A stretch of DNA of 64,000 nucleotides from positions 930,001-994,000 of the forward strand of contig NZ_QXMH01000002.1 of assembly GCF_003568665.1 (NCBI RefSeq). The letters are read 5' to 3'. A program made the translations under genes and the position numbers. This DNA comes from Chitinophaga alhagiae. Lineage in GTDB: Bacteria > Bacteroidota > Bacteroidia > Chitinophagales > Chitinophagaceae. Shown one piece after another: positions 28,379-36,976 of the stretch (position 1 is the first letter of the stretch; each line of letters starts with the position of its first letter). The notes beneath the pieces are model-generated. The model was not told the origin of the DNA. It searched no databases and worked only from the letters and a program-made list of their open reading frames with translations.

Positions 28379-29293
28379 ATGGGGCCATTGATCTTATTAA
28401 CAAAACGGTTGCTTTCCGTTCAGGGGGCCAATGCATGGAAGAAGCTCACAGGGGCCTGTTTTTTCCTGGGCGGACTGGCCATGCCTTCCGCAGGGCAGGC
28501 GGCCACGGGGCCGCTTCCTGCGGACAGTGCGTACACGGTACAAGTGATAAGGAACGTCCGCTACGCGCCGCAACCCGATTCCATGAAAACGGATACTTCG
28601 TCAGACCGCCTGCTGGACCTATACCTTCCCGCGGTAAAGGGTAAATTGCCCGTGCTGGTGTTTGTTCATGGCGGAGGGTTCAGCGGCGGGGATAAACGGC
28701 AGGTAACGTCTTTGTGTACAAAGATCGCCTCAAGGGGTATTGCAGTGCTGTCTGTCAACTACCGCCTCTTCCTGAAACACCATAAAATACCCGGTGCAAG
28801 CGCCAGTGCCAACATGGCCGCGGGGCTGCCGGCGGCGGGCGCGTTCAACCCGGCGTTGCAGCATGCCGTGGAGGTGGCTTCGGAAGATGCCCAACTGGTG
28901 TTCAGGTGGATTGGCAGCCACGCGCGGGAATACGCTTTCAATAAACGGAAAGTAGCCATATCTGGCGGGTCTGCGGGAGCCATGACCTCGTTGTATACTG
29001 CTTATGCTTCCCGGCAGAAAGTGCTGCCGGTTGGCGCGGTGGTCAACCTGTGGGGCGGGCTGCCCGATGCCGGGGTTATTGAAAAGAACGCGCCTCCCTT
29101 GCTCACTTTCCATGGAGACAAGGATAAACTGATCAATGTTGCCTACGCGTATGCGCTTGACAAACAGATGAAGCAGCTGGGCAATGTTTCCGAGCTGCAT
29201 GTGATGGAAGGAAAGGGGCATGCGGCCTATAAAGAGATCGAACTGCATTATGTTCCGGAGGTGGCCGCATTTGTAATGAAGCACCTGAAATAG
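28379..29293 (+). CDS. Exported alpha/beta hydrolase (BD-FAE-like esterase)
   Basis: A 304-residue esterase with a hydrophobic, signal-like N-terminus (ACFFLGGLAMPSAGQAATG, about 25-45). The core shows LVFVHGGGFSGGDKR (oxyanion), VAISGGSAGAMTSL (nucleophile elbow), LTFHGDKDKLIN (acid) and GKGHAAYKEIE (His). It resembles bacterial feruloyl or acetyl xylan esterases of the BD-FAE group and the esterase module of the 21058-24864 protein. It is probably periplasmic and removes acyl groups from an imported glycan. It is 8 bases from the next gene, so an operon is likely. Confidence 0.87.
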   Translation: MGPLILLTKRLLSVQGANAWKKLTGACFFLGGLAMPSAGQAATGPLPADSAYTVQVIRNVRYAPQPDSMKTDTSSDRLLDLYLPAVKGKLPVLVFVHGGGFSGGDKRQVTSLCTKIASRGIAVLSVNYRLFLKHHKIPGASASANMAAGLPAAGAFNPALQHAVEVASEDAQLVFRWIGSHAREYAFNKRKVAISGGSAGAMTSLYTAYASRQKVLPVGAVVNLWGGLPDAGVIEKNAPPLLTFHGDKDKLINVAYAYALDKQMKQLGNVSELHVMEGKGHAAYKEIELHYVPEVAAFVMKHLK

Positions 29294-29301
29294 TTTTTTT
29301 C

Positions 29302-29940
29302 ATGATAAACAAACTGACATCCTTGCCGCTGGTATTGTTCAGCATGTTGTGGGCTACCGTTTCCATGGGCCAGAAAGCGGGGCAGACGGTGGGGTATATT
29401 GACGGGTTGCCCGTTACCGCTACGGAAGTCAAAAGGGAAATGATGAACGCCAGGTGGCAGCAGGCAGACGGGAACACGGAAGCCGTTCACCAATTGGCGG
29501 TAGCAGCGCTGGTGCGCCTGAAAGTACAGGAAAAGCTGCTGCTGGGCGAAAACCTGTGGCCATTCAAAACGTACGCTGCTTTGCTGGGCGAACTGCAAAA
29601 GACCAACGCCGCCCGGAAGGCAAAGGGTGCAGTATACGTAGGCCCGCAAACATACACGGAAGACGACTTCTATCAATATTGCCTGAACAATGCCGTGATC
29701 GTTCTCAAGGAAAAGATGCTGGAAAACAAACGCATTGCGGTGAGCCATGCTGACCTGGAAGCACAGTTCCTGGAGATGAAGAAAACAGTGTACAAGGCCG
29801 AAAAATATACGCTGGAGCTGTATGAGCGGCAGGTATATGATGCCTGCGTAGAGAAGGCGTATGCAGAAATGATCGATCAACTTTCGGCGGAAGCGGTCAA
29901 AAAGATCGATGCCGCAAAATTAGCAAAGGTCCAATTGTAA
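29302..29940 (+). CDS. Exported helical protein resembling the SurA N-terminal chaperone domain
   Basis: A 212-residue protein with a signal peptide (LVLFSMLWATVSMGQKA). The mature start, VGYIDGLPVTATEVKREMM, resembles the 'VNG-xPIT-xxE' entry of SurA/PpiD chaperone domains, and the rest is predominantly helical. The parvulin isomerase domain normally following is missing, and the ending (IDAAKLAKVQL) is a complete, non-truncated C-terminus. A periplasmic chaperone-like role for the neighbouring beta-helix or receptor proteins is possible but is only inference. It is 8 bases after an esterase and 5 bases before the beta-helix gene. Confidence 0.55.
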   Translation: MINKLTSLPLVLFSMLWATVSMGQKAGQTVGYIDGLPVTATEVKREMMNARWQQADGNTEAVHQLAVAALVRLKVQEKLLLGENLWPFKTYAALLGELQKTNAARKAKGAVYVGPQTYTEDDFYQYCLNNAVIVLKEKMLENKRIAVSHADLEAQFLEMKKTVYKAEKYTLELYERQVYDACVEKAYAEMIDQLSAEAVKKIDAAKLAKVQL

Positions 29941-29945
29941 TAACT

Positions 29946-31511
29946 ATGAACCGTAACGCATATGTATGCTGCCTGGCGGCGCTGCTATTTTTGACCATGA
30001 TGGCGCAGGGGGCGGCCATCATTACCGGAACGGTGTATGTAGATGCCCGCTCCGGTAACGACGCCAACAGCGGGCGCTCTCCCAAAGCCGCCTGGAAGAG
30101 CCTGGAAAAGCTCAATAACACTACGTTCGGCCCCGGCGCAACCATCCTTTTAAAGGCCGGTTGCCGGTGGACGGGAAGCCTGCACCCCAAAGGCTCCGGC
30201 ACTGCCGCTGCCGTTATCACCCTGGGCATGTATGGCAAGGGGCCCAAGCCGCTAATTGACGGCGGCGGCCTGGTGGGCAGGGGCGTGCTCTGCCTGCATA
30301 ACCAGGAATACTGGGAGATCAGCCACCTGGAACTGGTGAATTTTTCCCCCGAGCCGGGAGACCGGCGGGGCGTAGAGATCAATGCGGCGGACTATGGTAC
30401 CGTAAATCACATTTACCTCAGGGACCTGGACATTCATCATATCAGCGGCATAGTGGGGCATGGGGATAAGGAAAAGCGCACGGCCGGTATCCATATCAAC
30501 ACCCTCAAAGACAAAGTAAAGGCTACGCGCTTCAACGATATCCTGATAGAAGGCTGCCATATTCATCACATAGAGAACCAGGGAATTGCTACCAACAACG
30601 ATGTATCGGTATCCAACTATCCCGGTACGCCGGAGTGGGAGGCCAGAAAACTCACCAACCTGGTGGTCCGCAACAACGTGATCCATCACATTTCAAAGAA
30701 TGCCATGATCATCCGGCTAACAGAAGGCGGCGTGATAGAGAACAACCTTTGTTATGAGACCGCCATTGCCATCACCGGCAATACCATCTTTTCCCGTACG
30801 GTAAAAGGTACCGTGTTCCAGTACAACGAAGGTTTCCTGAACCGCTCGCCGGATGCGGACGGCAGTCTGTATGACCCTGATATCAACAGTCCGGGTACCA
30901 TCTGGCAATACAGCTACAGCCATGATAATGCCCACGGGCTGGTCTGGTTCTGTACCGATAAAAAAGATGACAGCATTGTAGTACGGTACAACCTCAGCGT
31001 TAATGACCGCGGCGCGCTGGTATATTTCAACTATCCTTTCCGCGGCGTGGCTGTATACAACAACGTCTTTTATATTGGCCGGCACCGGGCGCCGGTGATC
31101 ATCCGGGAAAAAAGCACCGCCAGCCATACCTACAGCTTTGAGAACAACATTATTTACAACCTGGGCCAAAAGGCGGTATACGGCCTGGCTGTTGACGGCA
31201 AAGGAAAACAGGAGCGGCACTTCGGCCACAACATATTTTTCGGGCTGCACCCGGAGGGAGAGCCGGGCGGAACAAAGTTGGTGACCGACCCGATGTTCAT
31301 CAACCCCGGCTGCATGTTCCCCGACATAAAGGGTTATGACGGGTACCGGCTCAAGGCAGGCTCACCGGCGCTGGGAGCGGGAAAACCGGTACCAGACGAT
31401 GGCGGCCGGGACTTTTACGGCAACAAGCTGGAAACCGGCGCCGCAAGGTCCATTGGTATCTATGAAGGAACGGGCATCACTGTCCCGGCCGGCAGGAAGT
31501 TACCGGATTAG
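29946..31511 (+). CDS. Secreted right-handed parallel beta-helix protein
   Basis: A 521-residue exported protein (signal about 1-25). VYVDARSGNDANSGRSPKAAW and GATILLKAGCRWTGSL are the standard entry of secreted pectate-lyase-like or polysaccharide-binding beta-helices. Repeated short-strand rungs follow (IEGCHIHHIENQGIATNN; VVRNNVIHHISKNAMIIRL; VYNNVFYIGRHRAPVII; SFENNIIYNLG). The catalytic residues of a particular lyase family are not apparent, so it may be a lyase, hydrolase or epimerase. It is the last gene of the esterase/SurA-like/beta-helix run and is convergent with the sialate O-acetylesterase. Confidence 0.82.
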   Translation: MNRNAYVCCLAALLFLTMMAQGAAIITGTVYVDARSGNDANSGRSPKAAWKSLEKLNNTTFGPGATILLKAGCRWTGSLHPKGSGTAAAVITLGMYGKGPKPLIDGGGLVGRGVLCLHNQEYWEISHLELVNFSPEPGDRRGVEINAADYGTVNHIYLRDLDIHHISGIVGHGDKEKRTAGIHINTLKDKVKATRFNDILIEGCHIHHIENQGIATNNDVSVSNYPGTPEWEARKLTNLVVRNNVIHHISKNAMIIRLTEGGVIENNLCYETAIAITGNTIFSRTVKGTVFQYNEGFLNRSPDADGSLYDPDINSPGTIWQYSYSHDNAHGLVWFCTDKKDDSIVVRYNLSVNDRGALVYFNYPFRGVAVYNNVFYIGRHRAPVIIREKSTASHTYSFENNIIYNLGQKAVYGLAVDGKGKQERHFGHNIFFGLHPEGEPGGTKLVTDPMFINPGCMFPDIKGYDGYRLKAGSPALGAGKPVPDDGGRDFYGNKLETGAARSIGIYEGTGITVPAGRKLPD

Positions 31512-31532
31512 CGTACGCTCATTTGTTGCTGC

Positions 31533-32933
31533 TTACCAGTTGTCTGTACGGAAAGAAGAAGCCGGCAAACCTTCCGTATTAAAAAGCTCCCCTACGAACC
31601 AGTCTTTAAAAGCATACCGCACTGCCACCGGTTTTTTTACCTGCTCAGACCGTACGCGAATACCCGTTCCGGTTATTTTAGCTTCGGCAGCATGAAAGAC
31701 CTTATCCTCACCTGCAATTTCGAACAAGGTCAGGTCTTTGGCGCCTGCATACAAACCATTTTTTGTATGATCGAAAGTGAGGTCAACAGTGTCATTATTG
31801 ATCTTCATTGACTTGTAAGCCGGGCCCTGATACGGAAGCTGCCCGATCCCGTAGTCACGTGCCAGTGCGCAGTAGGCCAGGCGTTTGGCAACGGTCATTT
31901 TGTCTGGCGGATGAATGGAGTGTTCTTTTCCAATATCTGCGGTTACCGCCATGGCGGAATTGGGTATTATTTTCAGGGCCTGCAACTGTGCTTCCCTGAG
32001 GTAGGGCGAGTTATTATCGTTATCATATTTGTATGGCGCAATCTGCACATAATAGAACGGCCATTCCCCGCAGTTCCAGCGTTTGCGCCAGTCGGTCACC
32101 ATAGACAGCATTTGCTGGGCGTACGGCTGCGCGTTTTTCCGGTTGGCCTCTCCCTGGTACCATAATGCCCCTTTGATGCTAAAACCGGCTATGGGGTTGA
32201 TCATGGCATTATACAGTACCGTGGGGCTGTTCTGGTTCAATTTTGTACCGTCGCCGGGAGCCGGTATTTTGACAGAAGGAAACTCCTGCAGGCTGGAGGC
32301 GCTCATCCATGCTTCAATGCGGGTGCCGCCCCAGGAAGTGTGAATGATACCCACCGGTACATCCAGCCGCTCCTGGATGATCCTGGCAAACAGGTACGCA
32401 ACAGCGCTCATTTCGCTCACGCTTTCTACATCCGCTTCCTCCCAGTGAAGGGCTTTGGCGTCGAATTGGGGCTGGTCAGACAGCTGGCGGGTAACCTGGA
32501 ACAGCCGGATGTTAGGGTTCTTCGCGTTTATCAGCAGGTCGGTAGAACCTTCTATGGGCTGGTTGCGGAAGCCCTTCATGGGCATGGACATATTGGACTG
32601 GCCGGAACAAACCCAGACCTCCCCGATGAGTATGTTCTTCAGCACCAGTTTCTCTCCATCGTCAAAAGTGATGTTGAAGGGGCCACCTGCTGCCGGGGTA
32701 CTTACTGAAACGCGCCAAAGGCTGTCATTTCCCGCCTGCACCGTGTACGATTTCCCGTTCCAGCTGGTGGTGATCTTCACCTTTGCCGCCGGGCGCGCTT
32801 TTCCCCAGAGCGCGGCGTTCGTTTTTTGCTGCAATACCATGTTGTGATCGATGACGGCCGGGAGAATTACCTTGGCATTGGCGGCCATGTTCATCAGCAG
32901 GAACAGGCCAATACATGATTTAATTCGTTTCAT
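31533..32933 (-). CDS. Sialate O-acetylesterase family protein
   Basis: A 466-residue exported SGNH-type carbohydrate esterase (signal peptide 1-20, MANAK-like end NMAANAK). Landmarks are PAVIDHNMVLQQKTNAALWG, the block I serine in VWVCSGQSNMSM (Ser113), GALWYQGEANR and ATADIGKEHSIHPPDK with the catalytic Asp/His pair. The enzyme should remove O-acetyl groups from sialic acid or from plant/algal polysaccharides; in glycan-degrading Bacteroidota the latter is common. It shares a compact divergent promoter region (32986-33008) with the AraC gene on its other side. It is convergent with the beta-helix gene (21-base gap). Confidence 0.9.
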   Translation of the reverse strand: MKRIKSCIGLFLLMNMAANAKVILPAVIDHNMVLQQKTNAALWGKARPAAKVKITTSWNGKSYTVQAGNDSLWRVSVSTPAAGGPFNITFDDGEKLVLKNILIGEVWVCSGQSNMSMPMKGFRNQPIEGSTDLLINAKNPNIRLFQVTRQLSDQPQFDAKALHWEEADVESVSEMSAVAYLFARIIQERLDVPVGIIHTSWGGTRIEAWMSASSLQEFPSVKIPAPGDGTKLNQNSPTVLYNAMINPIAGFSIKGALWYQGEANRKNAQPYAQQMLSMVTDWRKRWNCGEWPFYYVQIAPYKYDNDNNSPYLREAQLQALKIIPNSAMAVTADIGKEHSIHPPDKMTVAKRLAYCALARDYGIGQLPYQGPAYKSMKINNDTVDLTFDHTKNGLYAGAKDLTLFEIAGEDKVFHAAEAKITGTGIRVRSEQVKKPVAVRYAFKDWFVGELFNTEGLPASSFRTDNW

Positions 32934-32985
32934 ACGTGTTATTGATAAGGATATTTTTTTGTAACAGTAGGGCCAAAGTACTCAA

Positions 32986-33008
32986 TATATTTGCTTTGTG
33001 CAAATGTA
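32986..33008. promoter_or_regulatory. Overlapping back-to-back promoters forming an inverted repeat
   Basis: TATATTTG at 32986-32993 (plus strand) and CAAATGTA at 33001-33008 (TACATTTG on the minus strand) are both exact TAnnTTTG boxes and together make an imperfect inverted repeat with a 7-base centre. The plus box would serve the AraC gene at 33073 and the minus box the acetylesterase at 32933. TTG/CAA triplets exist at 24-base spacing on both sides, longer than usual. Confidence 0.5.
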
Positions 33009-33072
33009 GTACATATGAGAGGCCACAGCCGGCAAAGTTTTATTATCTTTATCTGGTATCCAGGTTTAGCGA

Positions 33073-33918
33073 ATGGGTTTTTTAGAAACATATCGCCCAT
33101 GTGAAGCGCTGCAAGATGTAGTAGCGCTTTATTGGCGTTCCCGCTGTGACCTGGAACAGGCCCTTGTGCAGGAAATGTACACCCCAACTTTACAAGCCCT
33201 GACCTTCAATCTGGGAGGTAGATATGAAGATATTTTGCTGGAGGAGGAATGGATGCGAATGGATAAATATTGTTATGTAATTGGCCAGCCGCTGTCTAAA
33301 CGTGTCTCCCTAAGCAACCCTAAAGGAATAGATATATTAGGCGTTAAATTTACCCCGCTAGGCTTGTACCTGCTCACAGGTATAGATATGAGGCATATTT
33401 CAGATAAAATTATCGATGCCGGTGATATATGGGCTCTTGACATTCCATTGCTATACGAAGAGATCTTGAGTAAAGGGACTACGCTGGAACAGATCGGTGT
33501 AATAGAGCATTTTCTCATAAGGAAGCGGAAGCAGCATAGCCGTTGTGAAAAGGCCCATATGGTCCGCCATACACTGGAATTGATGGCGCATAAAAGGATA
33601 TTCTCTGTATCGCAGCTCAGGGAAGACAACTTTGTTACCAAAAAAACATTTGAGCGGTATTTCCTGAACCATATAGGCGTTACCCCTAAACAATATGCCA
33701 ACATTTGCCGGTTTAACAATGTTCGCGCTTATCTGGACAGTTCATTGTCAGAACCTGATTGGCACGAGGTGGTCGTATCTTTTGGTTATTACGATCAGAG
33801 TCATTTGATAAGGGACTTCAAACGATATGCAGGAAAGACCCCTAAAGAATACTTTTCGCTAATACCTCATGCCGTACATCCGAAAGTAGTGGGCGGCCTG
33901 AAACAGATCCTCACTTAA
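33073..33918 (+). CDS. AraC-family regulator with DUF6597-like N-terminal domain
   Basis: A 281-residue regulator. The N-terminal part (MGFLETYRPCEALQDVVALYWRS split at residues 1-23; ILGVKFTPLGLYLLTG) matches the DUF6597 sensor seen in many Bacteroidota AraC proteins. The C-terminal helix-turn-helix domain (about 170-270) shows SVSQLREDNFVTKKTFERYF, GVTPKQYANICRFN, and DWHEVVVSFGYYDQSHLIRDFKRYAGKTPKEY. Its codons are noticeably richer in A/T than genes to its left. It is divergent from the sialate O-acetylesterase and likely regulates it from the shared promoter. Confidence 0.9.
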   Translation: MGFLETYRPCEALQDVVALYWRSRCDLEQALVQEMYTPTLQALTFNLGGRYEDILLEEEWMRMDKYCYVIGQPLSKRVSLSNPKGIDILGVKFTPLGLYLLTGIDMRHISDKIIDAGDIWALDIPLLYEEILSKGTTLEQIGVIEHFLIRKRKQHSRCEKAHMVRHTLELMAHKRIFSVSQLREDNFVTKKTFERYFLNHIGVTPKQYANICRFNNVRAYLDSSLSEPDWHEVVVSFGYYDQSHLIRDFKRYAGKTPKEYFSLIPHAVHPKVVGGLKQILT

Positions 33919-34026
33919 TTTTTGTACTCAAGATTGATGTTATCCCCGATTGTCTCTTTTATACAATGGGAAGGCTGCCGGTTTCCCTAATTTGCTTTCA
34001 ATTTTTGAAGGAATAAATATTTTGAA

Positions 34027-34809
34027 ATGAGAAAGCATCTGTATTATTTTATGGGAGTCATGTTATGGGCATTTAGTTTTTCCTCCTGCAGCAAGAAGGA
34101 CAAGTGTGATCCCGAAGATAGAGATAGCCCTTGTTATGCCGGGGGCGGGGCAGGAGTGAAGCTCTTGCTGACCGAAGATAAAGTAAATGGTGAAGTGCTC
34201 GCAAAATTCGAATATGACAGCCAGAACAGGCGGACACGGTATATACTTGGTAGCGGCACCATTGAGTATAGCTACAATGGCAAAGGGTTTCTTTCCGCTA
34301 CAGTATATAAGGACCTGACGGGAAAGATCACTCACCGCGAGGATTATACATATGGCTCGGATGACAAACCCGTGTCTATGGTGATCAATGATCTGAACGA
34401 TAAGGATAATATACCGATTGATGTACAGTACACCTACTCCAGGAACAAAATAATAGAGACCTCAATTCCCCGGCGTGCAGGAGCGGCCATTACAACAAAC
34501 ACCTATTTGTTCAATGAGCAGGGAAACCTCACCGATGTTATAACTGTTACGGGCGGGGTAGAATCTACCAATTCCTGGGCCGAGTTTGATGACAAACCCT
34601 CCGCAGCAGTGCATGGCGACCCTTACTACTGGAAAAATTCCAAAAATAATGCGCAGCGCTTCCGCGTAACGTCGTCCGTGTTCAATCTTGAGCAAAAATG
34701 GGTTTATACCTATAATGCAGAAGGTTATCCCATTAAAGCGCTCATATATAATAATGGTGCGGAAGATGTGGCCGAAGAGCATGTTTTTAGTTACAAACCA
34801 GCTAAGTAG
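34027..34809 (+). CDS. Hypothetical lipoprotein with YD-like beta repeats
   Basis: A 260-residue lipoprotein (signal MLWAFSFSSC, lipidated Cys21, followed by SKKDKCDPEDRDSPC). The rest is a run of antiparallel hairpins of RHS/YD type: KFEYDSQNRRTRYILG, EYSYNGKGFLSATVY, DYTYGSDDKPVSM, TYLFNEQGNLTDVI, WVYTYNAEGYPIKALIY. Such proteins are common in Bacteroidota as surface lipoproteins without known function. No toxin domain or RHS core is present. A similar repeat style occurs in the protein at 42875-43711. Base composition is A/T-rich like its neighbours. Confidence 0.7.
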   Translation: MRKHLYYFMGVMLWAFSFSSCSKKDKCDPEDRDSPCYAGGGAGVKLLLTEDKVNGEVLAKFEYDSQNRRTRYILGSGTIEYSYNGKGFLSATVYKDLTGKITHREDYTYGSDDKPVSMVINDLNDKDNIPIDVQYTYSRNKIIETSIPRRAGAAITTNTYLFNEQGNLTDVITVTGGVESTNSWAEFDDKPSAAVHGDPYYWKNSKNNAQRFRVTSSVFNLEQKWVYTYNAEGYPIKALIYNNGAEDVAEEHVFSYKPAK

Positions 34810-34834
34810 CTGGAATGTGTTCCCGGGCGGCGCG

Positions 34835-35779
34835 TCAGCCTGAAAATTCATCGAGCATATCCAGCCCGGGAACAAAAAACAAGCTCCCTGTTTGGGGAGT
34901 ACTGAAGTCCAGGATACGGTCATAATTGCCTGGAGGGTCCCCGATAAACATATTGGTCAGCATTTTCTCTACTGTAGCAAAGGTACTTGCATAGCAGATA
35001 AAATAAGTGCCCATTTCATTGGAAGACACATTTCCGAAAGGCATGTTATCGCGGACCACCTTAAGATCGTCACCGATATTTGCCAGTGCAATATGGGAGT
35101 TCTTGGGCTTCACGTCATCAGCCATTTCTATATCATTGTCCCGCGATCTTCCGATGATCTTTTCCTGTTCATGAACGGGCAGCGATTTCCATGCATCCAG
35201 GTCGTGGATATATTTTTGAACAAAAAGATAGCTTCCTCCTTTATACGCGGGATCTTGTTCGTCAATAACGGCAAAGAATGCACGGTCGGCGCCATGCGGA
35301 TTTTCTGTGCCGTCCACAAAGCCAAGAATAGACCGGCTGTCCCAGTACCTGAAGCCATGCACTTCCACCGTACATACGGCAATGCCTTTCATCAGGCCGG
35401 AAATCACCGAAGACATATCGTAAGCCAGGCTTTTTTTATCAGCCCTGATATGAAAATGCAGATCGCCGGGCGTTGAAACCGCGGTGTGTTTCTCTCCTTT
35501 TACCGCCACAAAGTTCTTCAGTTCTTTTGGCAGGGGTTTCGGGAGGCCGAGCGTTAACCAGGCTTCGTACCCTATGCCCATCACACAGCTGGCCTTGGCA
35601 TCCGGAAAGCGGTCAAGGGCGGAGTTATTGAGGTTAATGACCAAAGCGCAAACCTGGCTGAAAACTGTTTTTATTTTCACAATATCCACTTCTTTCCTGA
35701 GGTCCCACACCAGAAAATAGGTGTTGTCATTTGGATAATCGGTTACGTTTTGAGATCTTACGTTGTTTTCCTTTTTCAT
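34835..35779 (-). CDS. DyP-type haem peroxidase (class B/YfeX-like)
   Basis: A 314-residue dye-decolourising peroxidase. The signature GFVDGTENP (GxxDG, with the distal Asp) is present, as are NSHIALANIG with the proximal haem-ligating His, and VVRDNMPFG with the distal Arg. It would use hydrogen peroxide to oxidise phenolic or porphyrin substrates. There is no Tat signal, so it is cytosolic or encapsulin-loaded; no encapsulin gene is nearby. Start: an in-frame start at 35890 would overlap the divergent acyltransferase; ATG 35779 (MKKENNVRSQN) leaves a 70-base divergent promoter gap and is preferred. Confidence 0.9.
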   Translation of the reverse strand: MKKENNVRSQNVTDYPNDNTYFLVWDLRKEVDIVKIKTVFSQVCALVINLNNSALDRFPDAKASCVMGIGYEAWLTLGLPKPLPKELKNFVAVKGEKHTAVSTPGDLHFHIRADKKSLAYDMSSVISGLMKGIAVCTVEVHGFRYWDSRSILGFVDGTENPHGADRAFFAVIDEQDPAYKGGSYLFVQKYIHDLDAWKSLPVHEQEKIIGRSRDNDIEMADDVKPKNSHIALANIGDDLKVVRDNMPFGNVSSNEMGTYFICYASTFATVEKMLTNMFIGDPPGNYDRILDFSTPQTGSLFFVPGLDMLDEFSG

Positions 35780-35849
35780 GCCTGCGTTATTGCGGTGATA
35801 CGCTAAATATAACAATAAAGGCAGCAGCCGGATAAATTTATTTTCGATA

Positions 35850-36962
35850 ATGGATACGAACAGAACCGCCGCAACAATTCTGCAAACCAAACCGCATTTC
35901 GAGATCCTGGACGGATTGAGGGGTATTGCCGCCCTGGCCGTTGTAGTGTTTCATTTTATGGAGTGGGTGTATACGGACTTAAGCGAGAACTTTATCGGGC
36001 ACGGTTTTTTAGCCGTCGATTTTTTCTTCTGCCTTTCGGGATTTGTGATTGGGTATGCCTATGATGACCGGATGGCAAAAATGGGTGTTCTCGAGTTCTT
36101 TAAATCGAGGGCCATCAGGCTGCATCCGCTGATCATAGCAGGATCGGTGTTAGGCTTGCTGGCATTTCTGTTTGACCCGTTTGGCGGCCAGCCTGAAATG
36201 TACAGCACCGGCAAGATCATCCTGCTGTTTTTGTGTTCAGCGCTGCTGATTCCCTTTCCTGTAATGGGAGACCGTGGCTTTAACCTGTTCGGCCTCAATG
36301 CGCCGTCCTGGTCTTTGTTCTGGGAATATATCGCCAATATCGTTTACGCATTTATACTTTGCAAGATCAAACGCGGCTACCTGGTGCTGTTAACCATCAT
36401 TGCAGCAGTGGCTATTTGCTGGGTATGCTACCGTTCCGGCAATTTGCTGGGCGGCTGGAGCGGCCCCACCTTCTGGGATGGCGGCGCCCGTATATCATAT
36501 TCTTTCCTGGCAGGGCTGCTTATTTACCGTTCCAACTGGATCATCAAAAACAAGCTGGGCTTTGTTGGCCTGGCTGTATTATTGTCCCTGGCCTTTATCA
36601 TGCCATTTTCGGAATGGAACTGGTTATCCGAATCTTTAATAGTATTGTTTTACTTTCCCCTGCTGGTAGCCCTGGGCGCAGGGGCTACGTTGGCCCCGGG
36701 CCTCAGAAAGGTCTGCATCTTTTCCGGGAAGATCTCTTACCCGCTATACATGACGCATTACGCCGTTTTATGGATGTTCGGCAATTACTACACCAGCCAT
36801 AAACCCGGCGGCACGGAGCTGACCTTCATCATCATTGCCGGAACAGTGCTGCTGGTGGGAGCGGCGTACCTGGTGATGGTGGCTTACGATATTCCGGTAA
36901 GGAAATATTTAAGCGATAAGCGGAAGGAAAGGCTTGATGCGGGCAAGCGCGCAACCGGGTAA
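35850..36962 (+). CDS. Acyltransferase 3 family membrane protein
   Basis: A 370-residue polytopic membrane acyltransferase. It opens with the signature FEILDGLRGIAALAVVVFHF (catalytic His in the first membrane segment) and AVDFFFCLSGFVIGYAYDDR, followed by about ten hydrophobic helices. Such enzymes transfer acetyl or other acyl groups to extracellular or lipid-linked sugars. The gene is divergent from the DyP peroxidase and convergent, with a 14-base gap, to the glycoside hydrolase lipoprotein. A near-consensus -7 element, TATTTTCG, lies just upstream. The acceptor is unknown. Confidence 0.9.
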   Translation: MDTNRTAATILQTKPHFEILDGLRGIAALAVVVFHFMEWVYTDLSENFIGHGFLAVDFFFCLSGFVIGYAYDDRMAKMGVLEFFKSRAIRLHPLIIAGSVLGLLAFLFDPFGGQPEMYSTGKIILLFLCSALLIPFPVMGDRGFNLFGLNAPSWSLFWEYIANIVYAFILCKIKRGYLVLLTIIAAVAICWVCYRSGNLLGGWSGPTFWDGGARISYSFLAGLLIYRSNWIIKNKLGFVGLAVLLSLAFIMPFSEWNWLSESLIVLFYFPLLVALGAGATLAPGLRKVCIFSGKISYPLYMTHYAVLWMFGNYYTSHKPGGTELTFIIIAGTVLLVGAAYLVMVAYDIPVRKYLSDKRKERLDAGKRATG

Positions 36963-36976
36963 TTTGACAAGCAGGC

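Noticed and set aside
34027..34809. RHS toxin
   Set aside because: YD-like repeats are present, but the protein is short, lipidated and lacks the RHS core and a variable toxin end; no immunity gene follows.
34835..35890. Longer DyP peroxidase with a hydrophobic N-terminal extension
   Set aside because: The extension overlaps the divergent acyltransferase gene and would remove any promoter space; the ATG at 35779 gives the normal length.
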